Source of the DNA: Cellulomonas xylanilytica
Lineage (GTDB): Bacteria; Actinomycetota; Actinomycetes; Actinomycetales; Cellulomonadaceae
Assembly: GCF_007989805.1 (NCBI RefSeq)
Contig: NZ_BJUB01000007.1
Location: 124,001-188,000, forward strand
Direction of reading: 5' to 3'
Length of the DNA: 64,000 bases
Part shown: positions 26,062 through 34,292 of the stretch, piece by piece
Numbering within the stretch: the first letter of the stretch is position 1
Layout of the letters: each line of letters opens with the position of its first letter
The notes under the pieces: generated by a model
Told to the model about the DNA's origin: nothing
Database searches by the model: none
The model's input: only the letters and a program-made list of their open reading frames with translations
Position numbers and translations under genes: made by a program

Positions 26062-26628
26062 ATGAGCGACGAGGACGCCCGGACGCAGTACGCACGCATG
26101 GTCGCCGGCGACTGGTACGAGGCCGACGCCGAGATCCACGCGCTGACGAGTGCCGCCCAGGCCCGCGCGGAGCGGTTCGCGCAGGCGGTCAGGGACGGTG
26201 CCGACGACGCGGAGGACCGGCTGCGCGAGCTGCTCGGGTCGCTCGGCGAGGGCTCGTGGATCCGGCCGCCGCTGTACGTCGACCTCGGCGTCCACCTGCA
26301 CGTCGGCGCCCGGTCGTTCGTCAACTTCGGGTTGGTCGCGCTCGACGTCGCGCACATCCGTATCGGTGACGACACGAAGATCGGCCCGAACGTCCAGCTG
26401 CTGACCCCGGTCCATCCCGTGGACCCCGAGCCGCGGCGCGCCAAGCTCGAAGCGGCCAAGCCCATCACCATCGGGGACAACGTGTGGCTCGGCGGCGGCG
26501 TCATCGTGTGCCCGGGGGTGACCATCGGTGACAACACGGTGGTCGGCGCGGGAGCCGTCGTCACCAAGGACCTGCCCGCCAACGTCGTCGCGGTCGGCAA
26601 CCCGGCCCGCGTGATCAAGGAGATCTGA
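26062..26628 (+). CDS. sugar O-acetyltransferase (maltose/galactoside acetyltransferase type)
   Basis: 188 residues. An N-terminal Mac domain (ARMVAGDWYEADAEIHALTSAAQARA) is followed by left-handed beta-helix hexapeptide repeats, PITIGDNVWLGGGVIVCPGVTIGDNTVVGAGAVVTKDLPANVVAVGNPARVIKEI, the XAT signature, with the catalytic His in LLTPVHPV. It acetylates a sugar hydroxyl with acetyl-CoA. Its stop overlaps the following luciferase-like gene by one base (TGATG). Confidence 0.93.
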   Translation: MSDEDARTQYARMVAGDWYEADAEIHALTSAAQARAERFAQAVRDGADDAEDRLRELLGSLGEGSWIRPPLYVDLGVHLHVGARSFVNFGLVALDVAHIRIGDDTKIGPNVQLLTPVHPVDPEPRRAKLEAAKPITIGDNVWLGGGVIVCPGVTIGDNTVVGAGAVVTKDLPANVVAVGNPARVIKEI

Positions 26629-27605
26629 TGCCCGAGCCGATGACGGAGCCCACCGGCGAGCGCGCGGTCGGCGTCATGCTCCCGCGCGACCTGCCCGCGC
26701 ACCAGTTCCGCACCTACGCGCAGCGCGCGGAGACGCTCGGGTTCGACGAGCTCTGGGTGGTGGAGGACTGCTTCTTCCGCGGCGGCATCGCGCAGGCGGC
26801 CGCGGCGCTGGCCATGACGGAGCGGATCCGCCTGGGCATCGGCATCCTGCCGGCCGCGGTGCGGAACGCGGCGTTCACGGCGATGGAGGCCGCGACGCTC
26901 GCGGAGCTGTTCCCGGGTCGCGTCGACATCGGCATCGGGCACGGGATGCCCGGCTGGATGCGGCAGGTCGGTGCGTGGCCGGCGAGCCCGCTGACCATGT
27001 TGGGGGAGCACCTCGACGCGGTCCGGGCAATCCTGACCGGGTCGCGCACCAGCACGGACGGCCGCTACGTGACGCTCGAGGGCGTCGAGCTGACCACCCC
27101 GCCCAGCAGCGTCCCGCGGGTGCTGGCAGGCGTCCGTGGACCGAAGTCGCTCGCGCTGGCGGGCAGGTCCGCCGACGGCACGATCCTGGCCGAGCCGGTG
27201 ACGCCGGAGTACGTCGCCGAGGCCCTCCGGCACATCGCCCCGACCCGCGAGCACCGGATCGTCGCGTACTGCGTGGCGGCCGTCGACGACGACGCCGACG
27301 CGGCACGCGCTGCCGCCCGACCCGCGCTGGAGTGGATCGGCGACCCGGACTGGGACGTGCACATCGCCCCGCTGCCATTCGCCGACGAGTTCCGTGCGCT
27401 GCGCGCCGGCGCCGCCGACCGCTCGGACTTCGTCGCGCGGATGCCCGACGCGTGGGTGGACCAGCTCGCGGTCGTCGGCACCGTGGACGACGCCCGCCAC
27501 CGCATCGGCCGGCTGCACGACGCGGGCGTCACGACGACGGTCCTCATGCCGGTCGGCCCGGACCCGCTGGCCGCCCTAGAAGACCTGGCAAGGGTCCTTC
27601 CGTGA
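26628..27605 (+). CDS. LLM class flavin-dependent oxidoreductase
   Basis: 325 residues with a luciferase-like TIM barrel: RAETLGFDELWVVEDCFF, ALAMTERIRLGIGILPAAVRNAAFTAMEAATLAELFPGRVDIGIGHGMPGWM and LAGRSADGTILAEPVTPEYV. It uses F420 or reduced FMN; the actinobacterial context and GIGHG segment make F420 plausible. It is in the middle of a tightly overlapping three-gene operon: acetyltransferase, LLM enzyme, RidA. Substrate not readable. Confidence 0.92.
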   Translation: MPEPMTEPTGERAVGVMLPRDLPAHQFRTYAQRAETLGFDELWVVEDCFFRGGIAQAAAALAMTERIRLGIGILPAAVRNAAFTAMEAATLAELFPGRVDIGIGHGMPGWMRQVGAWPASPLTMLGEHLDAVRAILTGSRTSTDGRYVTLEGVELTTPPSSVPRVLAGVRGPKSLALAGRSADGTILAEPVTPEYVAEALRHIAPTREHRIVAYCVAAVDDDADAARAAARPALEWIGDPDWDVHIAPLPFADEFRALRAGAADRSDFVARMPDAWVDQLAVVGTVDDARHRIGRLHDAGVTTTVLMPVGPDPLAALEDLARVLP

Positions 27606-28009
27606 CGAGCGCAGTCCGGCTGATCCGGTCGTCAGCGCTCAGCGACGTCGCGCAGTACGCGTACGCCGCGACGGCGCAGGCGGGTGCCCGTCTCATCTTC
27701 CTCGCCGGTGCGTGCCCGCTCGAGGACGACGGCTCGACGGCGGCCGTCGGCGACTACGCCGGTCAGGCGGCCCGGTGCATCGAGACACTCACGCTGGCGC
27801 TCGGCGCCGCCGGGGCGACGCTCGAGGACGTGATCAGCACGCGCGTCCTCGCCGCGTCCTCGCGGCAGTCCGACCTGGTCGCCGCGTGGGAGGTCGTCCG
27901 GGACGCGTTCGGCGAGCACGACGTCCCGAGCACCCTGCTCGGTGTCACGGTGCTGGGCTACGCCGACCAGCTCGTCGAGATCGAGGCCGTGGCCGCCGTC
28001 GTCGACTGA
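27602..28009 (+). CDS. RidA family (YjgF/YER057c/UK114) protein
   Basis: 135 residues: YAYAATAQAGARLIFLAGACPLEDDG, GDYAGQAARCIETLTLALGAAGATLEDVISTRVLAAS and YADQLVEIEAVAAVVD follow the RidA trimer fold. The key substrate-binding Arg of true deaminases is visible in STRVLAA. Classic RidA removes reactive enamine/imine intermediates of amino-acid metabolism; distant subfamilies have unknown roles. GTG 27602 overlaps the LLM stop (GTGA). Confidence 0.88.
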   Translation: MTSAVRLIRSSALSDVAQYAYAATAQAGARLIFLAGACPLEDDGSTAAVGDYAGQAARCIETLTLALGAAGATLEDVISTRVLAASSRQSDLVAAWEVVRDAFGEHDVPSTLLGVTVLGYADQLVEIEAVAAVVD

Positions 28010-28027
28010 GGGCGCTCGGTCAGTTGG

Positions 28028-28561
28028 TCACGCCCGCTCATCTGTCGGTTCGCGGACGTCCAGCAGCTCCGCGATCTGCTCGGCGACGGCGGACGGGGCC
28101 AGACCGTCGTTGGTGACGACGAGGTCCTCCACTTCTGCCGTGGCGAGCAGGTCGGCGAGGACGTCGGTGCGGGCCAGGTGCCAGTCGCGGTCCGGTCCGG
28201 GCTCGTGCCGGGCGGTCAGGCGCGCGTGCCGGGTGGCTGCCGGTGCGTCGATCCGCACGACCCGCACCGGCTCGCCGAGGGCGTCCGCGTACGCGTCGCG
28301 CTGGGCGGCGGTCTCGATGACGCGCGGCAGGATCAGCACGTCGAGCCCGGCGTCGTGCCAGTGCGGGCGCATCGTCCGCAGGTGGGCGACGACGACGCGC
28401 TCGTTGAACGGGTCGTCGGCCGGCGCGACGGTCTCGTTGGCGATCGCGTCGACGTCCAGCTCACCGGCGGCGATCCCGCGGGCGAGCAGCGCGTCCCGCA
28501 GGGCGACCGCGACGGTCGACTTTCCGGCACCGACGGTTCCCGAGAGCGCGACGACGAGCAT
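28028..28561 (-). CDS. AAA-type ATP-binding protein / small-molecule kinase-like
   Basis: 177 residues. P-loop SGTVGAGKST at residues 7-16 right after MLVVAL, then a DVDAIANE Walker-B-like segment, RVVRIDAP and RHARLTARHEPGPDRDWHL with the lid-type arginines. This looks like a P-loop kinase of the AAA_18/AAA_33 kind, not a mechano-ATPase. Two ATGs are possible (28570 and 28561). AGGATGG fits 28561 better. Divergent from the alcohol dehydrogenase operon, sharing its regulatory region. Confidence 0.82.
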   Translation of the reverse strand: MLVVALSGTVGAGKSTVAVALRDALLARGIAAGELDVDAIANETVAPADDPFNERVVVAHLRTMRPHWHDAGLDVLILPRVIETAAQRDAYADALGEPVRVVRIDAPAATRHARLTARHEPGPDRDWHLARTDVLADLLATAEVEDLVVTNDGLAPSAVAEQIAELLDVREPTDERA

Positions 28562-28576
28562 GGCGTCCATCCTGCC

Positions 28577-28642
28577 GTGTAAAGAACTCTTGACATGATG
28601 TCTGGTTCGCCATACCTTCGCCATGTCAACAATTCTTTACAC
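28577..28642. promoter_or_regulatory. paired operator-like palindromes with divergent TTGACA elements
   Basis: GTGTAAAGAACTCTTGACATG (28577-28597) and CATGTCAACAATTCTTTACAC (28622-28642) are inverted copies with 19 of 21 positions matching, separated by 24 bp. Each arm is itself a near-palindrome of the form TGT(A/C)AA.AA..CTT(T/G)ACA. Each contains a TTGACA pointing toward the other, i.e. -35 elements for transcription in both directions. An unusually AT-rich island in this genome; binding protein unknown. Confidence 0.7.
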
Positions 28643-28653
28643 AGGAGACTCCG

Positions 28654-29652
28654 ATGGACGCCCGGACCGAGACCCGCACCATGCAGGCGATCACCCAGCG
28701 CGCGTACGGCTCGTCGGAGGTGCTCACGCCCACGACCGTGCCGAGGCCGGTGCCGAGGGCCGACGAGGTGCTGATCGCCGTGCGCGCCTCGTCGCTCAAC
28801 TTCGCCGACGTCGCCATGGTGACCGGCCGGCCGTCGCTGATCCGGGCGGTCTCGGGCCTGCGTCGGCCCAAGCACCGGGTGCCCGGCAAGGACGTGGCGG
28901 GTGTCGTCGAGGCGGTCGGCGCGGACGTGACCGACGTCCGGCCCGGCGACGAGCTCTTCGGGGAGGCCGTGGCGGGCGTGTGGGCGCAGTACGTGTGCGT
29001 CCCCGCGAGGCTCGTCGCGCCCAAGCCCGCGAACCTGACGTTCGAGCAGGCGGCCACCCTCCCGCTCGCCGCCGGTACCGCGCTCGACTGCGTCGCCGGG
29101 GTCCGGCCGGGGCAGAAGGTGCTGGTCAACGGCGCGTCGGGCGGGGTCGGCACGTTCACGGTCCAGGTGGCCAAGGCGCTCGGCGCCGAGGTGACGGGCG
29201 TGTGCAGCGGGCGCAACGTGGAGCTGGTCCGCGGCGTCGGTGCGGACCACGTGATCGACTACGAGCGCTCCGACTTCACCAGCGACGGCACCCGGTACGA
29301 CCTGGTCGTCGACCTCGTCGGCAACCGCAGCCTCGCGGCCTATCGGCGGGCGCTGACCCCCCGCGGCACGCTGCACCTGTCCGGCGGAGGCGGCGGTCGG
29401 ATCCTCGGGCCGGTGCTCCGGCTGGTGCAGGCGCTCGTCGTGAACCTGTTCGTCGGCCAGCACCTCACGCCCGTCGTGGCCACCGCGAGCCGCGCGAAGC
29501 TCGACCGGCTCCGCGAGCTCGCCGAGGCCGGCTCGCTCACCCCGGCGATCGAGCGCACCTACCCTCTGAGCGACGCCCCGGAGGCGGTGCGCCGGCTCAT
29601 GGCCGAGCACGCCCGGGGCAAGACCGTCCTGACCGTCGCCGGGGAGCGCTGA
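28654..29652 (+). CDS. NAD(P)-dependent alcohol dehydrogenase, quinone-oxidoreductase-like MDR
   Basis: 332 residues. Medium-chain dehydrogenase fold: RASSLNFADVAMVTGRP, GKDVAGVVEAVGADVTDVRPGDELFGE, the nucleotide-binding VLVNGASGGVGTFTVQVAKALGAEVTGV and the end LTVAGER. Zinc ligands are absent, placing it with zinc-independent quinone oxidoreductase-like enzymes. AGGAGA precedes ATG 28654. First gene of an operon with a small membrane protein and a Cro/C1-type regulator; the two upstream palindromes suggest tight control by that regulator or another. Confidence 0.92.
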   Translation: MDARTETRTMQAITQRAYGSSEVLTPTTVPRPVPRADEVLIAVRASSLNFADVAMVTGRPSLIRAVSGLRRPKHRVPGKDVAGVVEAVGADVTDVRPGDELFGEAVAGVWAQYVCVPARLVAPKPANLTFEQAATLPLAAGTALDCVAGVRPGQKVLVNGASGGVGTFTVQVAKALGAEVTGVCSGRNVELVRGVGADHVIDYERSDFTSDGTRYDLVVDLVGNRSLAAYRRALTPRGTLHLSGGGGGRILGPVLRLVQALVVNLFVGQHLTPVVATASRAKLDRLRELAEAGSLTPAIERTYPLSDAPEAVRRLMAEHARGKTVLTVAGER

Positions 29653-30080
29653 TGTCGTACGAGGAGCGGAACGTCTGGGTGATGTTCGTCGTCTCCGTGC
29701 TCGCGTACGCGGTGTACGTCGCCGTGGTGCTGACGCGTGCGCGGGACGTGCCGCTGACCGAGGTCGCGTACGTGGGGCCGCTCCTGTGGTCCATCGGCGG
29801 CGCCATCGTCGTCTCCATCCTCGCCTCGATCGGCGTGGGGCTGGCCAACCGGCGCGACGGGCACCTGACGGACCAGCGGGACAAGGAGATCAACCGCGTG
29901 GGCGAGCGCACGGGCCAGTCGTTCGTCGTCATCGGCGCCCTCGCCGCGATGGTCCTGGCGCTGCTCGAGGCGGACTGGTTCTGGATCGCCAACGTCATCT
30001 ACCTCTGCTTCGTCCTCTCGGCGGTCCTCTCGTCCATGACCAAGCTGGCGGCCTACCGGCAGGACTTCTCCACGTGGTGA
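29652..30080 (+). CDS. small four-helix membrane protein (DUF2178-like)
   Basis: 142 residues with four hydrophobic segments (about 8-28, 44-65, 90-106, 110-130) and a charged cytoplasmic stretch NRRDGHLTDQRDKEINRVGERTGQSF. The DERD-like charged loop with a following regulator gene is the arrangement seen for DUF2178-type proteins paired with small XRE regulators; the assignment is from memory. It could be a membrane sensor acting on the neighbouring regulator. Overlaps both neighbours (ATGA-type junctions), so translated as one unit. Confidence 0.75.
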   Translation: MSYEERNVWVMFVVSVLAYAVYVAVVLTRARDVPLTEVAYVGPLLWSIGGAIVVSILASIGVGLANRRDGHLTDQRDKEINRVGERTGQSFVVIGALAAMVLALLEADWFWIANVIYLCFVLSAVLSSMTKLAAYRQDFSTW

Positions 30081-30292
30081 AGCCTCCGACGCGGGTCACC
30101 AACACGATCCGCACGCTGCGGTTCGCCCACGGCGAGATGACCCAGGCCGAGCTGGCCGAGCGCATCGGCGTGACCCGGCAGACCGTCATCGCCATCGAGC
30201 AGGGCCGGTACTCCCCGTCGCTCGAGATGGCGTTCCAGATCGCCCGCGTGTTCGGCGTCCCGCTCGACGACGTCTTCCAGTACCCGGGCTGA
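30077..30292 (+). CDS. small XRE-family transcriptional regulator (YozG-like)
   Basis: 71 residues, essentially one HTH_3 domain: GEMTQAELAERIGVTRQTVIAIEQGRYSPSLEMAFQIARVFGVPLDDVFQY. The RQTVIAIEQGRYSPSL recognition segment is typical of YozG-type mini-repressors. The GTG start at 30077 overlaps the preceding stop (GTGA). It is encoded behind the membrane protein and may repress the operon through the palindromes at 28.6 kb; that is inferred from context only. Confidence 0.9.
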   Translation: MKPPTRVTNTIRTLRFAHGEMTQAELAERIGVTRQTVIAIEQGRYSPSLEMAFQIARVFGVPLDDVFQYPG

Positions 30293-30357
30293 CACCCGCA
30301 CCACCCGCACGAGACCAGCAGGTCTCGCGATCCGTCATGCCCTGAGAGGACCGCCCC

Positions 30358-30993
30358 ATGAACGCACGCCTCGCTGGACTGCTCTACCTGGTCGTCGCCG
30401 TCTGCGGAGGCTTCGCCGAGCTGTTCGCACGCTCGACGGTGAAGGCAGCCGACGACGTCGCCGAGGCCCTCCGCGACGGCTCGGACCTGATGGCGGTCGC
30501 GTTCGCGGCGGACCTGGTCGCGTACACCTGCTTCCTGCTCGTCGGGATCGCCCTCTACGCGCTCGTCAAGGACGTGCACCGCACCGCCGCCATCGCCATG
30601 CTCACCATGAACGCCGTCAGCGTGGCGCTCCAGTGCGCGAACCTCGTGAACCACGCGGGTGCCGTCCTCGCGGCGCAGCGGGGTGCCGACGAGCTCGCCG
30701 TGCTCTTCCTCGACCTGCACGGCGTCGGGTACCTGGTCGCCCAGGTCTTCTTCGGCGGCTGGCTGATCCCGCTCGGCTGGCTGGTGGTGCGGTCCGGGGC
30801 TGTGCCGCGGGTGTTCGGGTACGCGCTCATGGTCGGTGGGGTCGGCTACCTGCTGGGCCTCGTCGTCGAGCTGTCCACACCCGGCGCGGACGCCCTGGCC
30901 CTGACGCTCGGCATGCTGGGCGGGATCTCCGAGGTCGCCTTCCTCGGCTGGGTGCTGGTGAGGGGCGTCCGCCGGCCGGTCCTTGCGCCCTAG
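30358..30993 (+). CDS. DUF4386 family membrane protein
   Basis: 211 residues with six hydrophobic segments. The opening RLAGLLYLVVAVCGGFAELFARSTV and the middle AFAADLVAYTCFLLVGIALYALVKDVHRTAAI are characteristic of DUF4386. Role unknown. AGAGGA upstream of ATG 30358, 65 bp behind the XRE regulator, so it may belong to the same transcript. Its TAG stop (30991-30993) opens a TAGTGT box that appears to serve as the -10 of the SLC13 gene. Confidence 0.87.
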   Translation: MNARLAGLLYLVVAVCGGFAELFARSTVKAADDVAEALRDGSDLMAVAFAADLVAYTCFLLVGIALYALVKDVHRTAAIAMLTMNAVSVALQCANLVNHAGAVLAAQRGADELAVLFLDLHGVGYLVAQVFFGGWLIPLGWLVVRSGAVPRVFGYALMVGGVGYLLGLVVELSTPGADALALTLGMLGGISEVAFLGWVLVRGVRRPVLAP

Positions 30994-31002
30994 TGTGGCA
31001 AC

Positions 31003-32802
31003 GTGTCCGACGCCACGCTGAGCCTGCTGGTGCTTGCCGGCTGCGTCGGCCTCTTCATCTGGAACCGGCTCAGCGTCGGCGTGGTCGCGATCCTCACCGC
31101 CCTGGCGCTCTACGCGACCGGGCTGATCACCGCCAACCAGGCCGTCGCGGGGTTCGGTGACCCGGTCGTCGTGTTCATCGCGTCCCTGTTCGTGCTCAGC
31201 GAGGGCCTCGAGTCGTCGGGGGTCACCGCCTGGGCCGGCCAGCAGCTGATCACGCGCGCCGGCACCGCCCGCAACCGCCTGCTGATCGCCCTCATGGCGC
31301 TGTCCGCGGTCATGGCGGCGCTGGTCACCCCCAACGGCGCGGCCGCGGCGCTGCTGCCGGTGGTGGTGCTGGCGGCGCGTCGGTCGGGGCAGTCGACGTC
31401 GCAGATGCTCATGCCGCTCGCGTTCGCCGCGAGCGCCGGTGCGCTCCTGGTGCTCAGCGGCAGCACCGTGAACGTCATCGTGTCCGACGCGCTGTTCGAG
31501 GCCACCGGTGAACGGTTCGGGTTCTTCGAGTTCGGCCTGATCGGGTTGCCGCTGGTGCTGGTGACCATCGCGGTCTCGGTGCTCGTCGGCCGCCGCCTGC
31601 TGCCGGACCGGTCGCCGACGTCGCTGCCCGCCGACTACTCCGCGCACGTCGACACGCTCGTCGAGCACTACAGCCTGGACGTGGGCTTCTTCCGGCTCGA
31701 GGTCCTTCCGGGGTCCGACGTGGTGGGCAGCCGGCGTGAGCAGGTCGAGGTGCCGGACGGCGTGGTGCTCATCGGGGTGCAGCGGTCCACGGGCGCCCCG
31801 GCGGCCGCGGACGACGTGCTCGACGTCGGCGACGTCGTCGTGGTGACCGGTGACAGTGCCGGAATCACGTCGCTGGTCGACCGGCACGGGTTCGCCGTCG
31901 CGACGACCCCGCTGACCCGGGGCACCCGCGAGGCTCTGCTCGGCCGTGAGGTCGGCGTCGCGGAGCTGGTGGTGCGCCCCCGCTCGCGCGTGATCGGCGA
32001 GACCGTGTTCGCGGGACTCGTCCGGTCGGGCGTCACCGTGCTCGGCGTCCGGCGGCTCGGCAAGGACCGTGGCGGCGACCACCTGGTGCTGGCCGAGGGC
32101 GACTCCCTGCTGGTGCACGGGCCGTGGCCGGCGGTGGAGGGGTTCGCGGTGGACGACGACGTGCTCATCGTCGACAGCCCGGAGCTGGTCCGCCGGCAGA
32201 CCGTGGCGCTCGGGCCGACGGCGTGGCGGGCGATCGCGGTGCTGGTCGGCACGGTCGCGCTGCTGGCCAGCGGCGTCGTGCCGCCGGCCATCGCCGGGCT
32301 CATCGGTGCGACGGCGATGGTCATGACCGGCGTGGTCACCGGGCCCCAGGCCTACCGGGCGGTCTCGTGGCAGACCGTCGTGCTCGTCGGCGGGCTGATC
32401 CCGCTGTCCGTCGCCATCGCGTCGTCGGGTGCGGCGGACCTGGTCGCCGGCTGGCTGGTCGCCGTCGTGGGCGACGGCAGCCCGCAGGTGGTCCTCGCCG
32501 CGATCTTCGTGCTGACCGTGCTGCTCGGGCAGGTGGTCAGCAACACCGCCACCGTGCTGATCGTCGCGCCCATCGCGGTGGCCATGGCCGACGAGTCGGG
32601 CGTCGCGCTGGCGCCCGTGCTCATGCTCGTCGCGGTCGCCGGGGCCGCGTCGTTCCTGACCCCGATCGCCACCCCCGCCAACATGATGGTCATGGGCGCG
32701 GGCGGCTACCGGTTCTCCGACTACTGGAAGCTCGGGATGGCGACCACGCTGGCGTGGTTCGTCGTCGCCGTGCTGCTGATCCCCGTCATCTGGCCCACGT
32801 GA
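31003..32802 (+). CDS. SLC13/DASS-family permease with two cytoplasmic RCK_C (TrkA_C) domains
   Basis: 599 residues. Two membrane halves (about 1-205 and 400-599) flank two TrkA_C domains (about 222-300 and 309-389). LVTPNGAAAALLPVVV, SGSTVNVIVSDALF, VSNTATVLIVAPIAVAMA and the end LTPIATPANMMVMGAGGYRFSDYWKLG are the SLC13/citrate-transporter hairpin motifs. Transports di- or tricarboxylates or sulfate, probably Na+-coupled; the RCK_C pair suggests ligand gating. GTG 31003 lies 6 nt behind TAGTGT (30991-30996). Confidence 0.92.
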   Translation: MSDATLSLLVLAGCVGLFIWNRLSVGVVAILTALALYATGLITANQAVAGFGDPVVVFIASLFVLSEGLESSGVTAWAGQQLITRAGTARNRLLIALMALSAVMAALVTPNGAAAALLPVVVLAARRSGQSTSQMLMPLAFAASAGALLVLSGSTVNVIVSDALFEATGERFGFFEFGLIGLPLVLVTIAVSVLVGRRLLPDRSPTSLPADYSAHVDTLVEHYSLDVGFFRLEVLPGSDVVGSRREQVEVPDGVVLIGVQRSTGAPAAADDVLDVGDVVVVTGDSAGITSLVDRHGFAVATTPLTRGTREALLGREVGVAELVVRPRSRVIGETVFAGLVRSGVTVLGVRRLGKDRGGDHLVLAEGDSLLVHGPWPAVEGFAVDDDVLIVDSPELVRRQTVALGPTAWRAIAVLVGTVALLASGVVPPAIAGLIGATAMVMTGVVTGPQAYRAVSWQTVVLVGGLIPLSVAIASSGAADLVAGWLVAVVGDGSPQVVLAAIFVLTVLLGQVVSNTATVLIVAPIAVAMADESGVALAPVLMLVAVAGAASFLTPIATPANMMVMGAGGYRFSDYWKLGMATTLAWFVVAVLLIPVIWPT

Positions 32803-32813
32803 GGAGCACGATC

Positions 32814-34292
32814 ATGACGTTCGACCCCATCCCGTCCCGCGCCCGGTTCGACGAGCTGTCCGTCCGGGTGGCCGCGCCCGGCGCCGGCGCGGGCCGCGCG
32901 CTGGGGCTGGCCGTGACCGCGACCGGCGACGTCCCGTCCGGGGTGCCGCTGGACCGCGCGGCGCTCACCGAGTGGGGCTTCCGCGGCGCGGTCGGCGAGA
33001 CGCTGATCCTGCCCCGCGAGGGCGGTGCGGTGATCGTCACGGGCGTCGGCGACGAGCCGTCGGAGGCGTCCCTGCGTGACGCCGCCGCCGCGTTCGCCCG
33101 GGCCGCCGGTCGCGACGACGTGCTCACCACCGACCTCGCCGGCGCGGGCGTGTCCGTGGAGGCCTCGGCCCAGGCCGTCGTCGAGGGGATCCTGCTCGGC
33201 CGGTACCGGTACGACGCCCTCAAGTCGGACCCGTCGACGGTCCCGGTCCGGGAGATCGTGCTGCTGGTCGACGACGCGTCCGCCGACGACGCGCGCCGCG
33301 GAGCCGACCGCGGCGTGGTGCTCGCCCGCGCGGCGTCGCTGTCGCGGGACCTGGCCAGCGCCCCCGCGGGGCACCTCACCGCCCCGGACCTGGCCGACAT
33401 CGCCGTCTGGCTGGCGGGCGAGCACGGGCTCGACATCGAGGTCTTCGACGAGGACGCCCTGGTCGAGATGGGCTGCGGCGGGCTGCTCGGCGTGAACGCG
33501 GGATCGGTGATCGAGCCACGGATGATCGTGATCCGGTACGTCCCCTCGTCGGAGCCCACCGGGCACCTCGGCCTCGTCGGCAAGGGCATCACCTACGACT
33601 CCGGCGGCATCAGCCTCAAGCCGTCCAACGCGATGCACGCCGCGATGAAGATGGACATGAGCGGCGCCGGCGCGGTGCTCGCGGCGATGACGGCGCTCGC
33701 CGACCTCGAGGTCCCGGTCGCGGTCAGCGCCTACCTGGCCTGCACGGACAACATGCCGTCGGGCTCCGCGACGAAGCTGGGCGACGTGCTGACCAGCCGG
33801 AGCGGCCGCACGATCGAGGTGGTCAACACCGACGCCGAGGGGCGCCTGGTCATGGCGGACGCGATCGCGCTGGCCAACGAGGACGGCGTGGACGCGATCG
33901 TCGACATCGCGACGCTGACCGGGGCCGCCCTGGCCGCGCTCGGCATGCTGACGGCGGCCGTCATCGGCAACGACGACAGTCTGCTCGACCTGGTCGAGGC
34001 CGCGGCGGAGCGCACCGACGAACAGGTCTGGCGGATGCCGCTGGACCGCCGGTACCGCAAGCAGCTGGACTCCGAGGTCGCCGACATCAAGAACCTCGGC
34101 GGCGAGTACGCGGGGGCGATCACGGCCGCGCTGTTCCTGGCCGAGTGGGTGGGGGACACCCCGTGGGCGCACCTCGACATCGCGGGCACCATGCGGTCCG
34201 AGGGTGACGACGCCTGGAGGACCAAGGGAGCGACCGGGTTCGGTGCCCGGCTGCTGCTGGAGGTCGCATCGACCTTCGCCGCAGCGAGGTGA
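32814..34292 (+). CDS. leucyl aminopeptidase family protein (M17)
   Basis: 492 residues. Metal and catalytic motifs of M17 are intact: GLVGKGITYDSGGISLKP, MKMDMSGAGAV, NTDAEGRLVMADA and DIATLTGA. The enzyme removes N-terminal residues from peptides in the cytoplasm using two metal ions as a hexamer. ATG 32814 follows GAGGAG by 8 nt. The open frame further upstream is a shadow of the permease. Its end overlaps the cation efflux gene by 4 bp. Confidence 0.95.
   Translation: MTFDPIPSRARFDELSVRVAAPGAGAGRALGLAVTATGDVPSGVPLDRAALTEWGFRGAVGETLILPREGGAVIVTGVGDEPSEASLRDAAAAFARAAGRDDVLTTDLAGAGVSVEASAQAVVEGILLGRYRYDALKSDPSTVPVREIVLLVDDASADDARRGADRGVVLARAASLSRDLASAPAGHLTAPDLADIAVWLAGEHGLDIEVFDEDALVEMGCGGLLGVNAGSVIEPRMIVIRYVPSSEPTGHLGLVGKGITYDSGGISLKPSNAMHAAMKMDMSGAGAVLAAMTALADLEVPVAVSAYLACTDNMPSGSATKLGDVLTSRSGRTIEVVNTDAEGRLVMADAIALANEDGVDAIVDIATLTGAALAALGMLTAAVIGNDDSLLDLVEAAAERTDEQVWRMPLDRRYRKQLDSEVADIKNLGGEYAGAITAALFLAEWVGDTPWAHLDIAGTMRSEGDDAWRTKGATGFGARLLLEVASTFAAAR

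Noticed and set aside
21596..26095. 1499-codon open frame on the minus strand
   Set aside because: It runs antisense through the flavin oxidoreductase and penicillin-binding protein genes and reads as Arg/Gly/Asp-rich shadow. High GC removes stop codons from unused frames.
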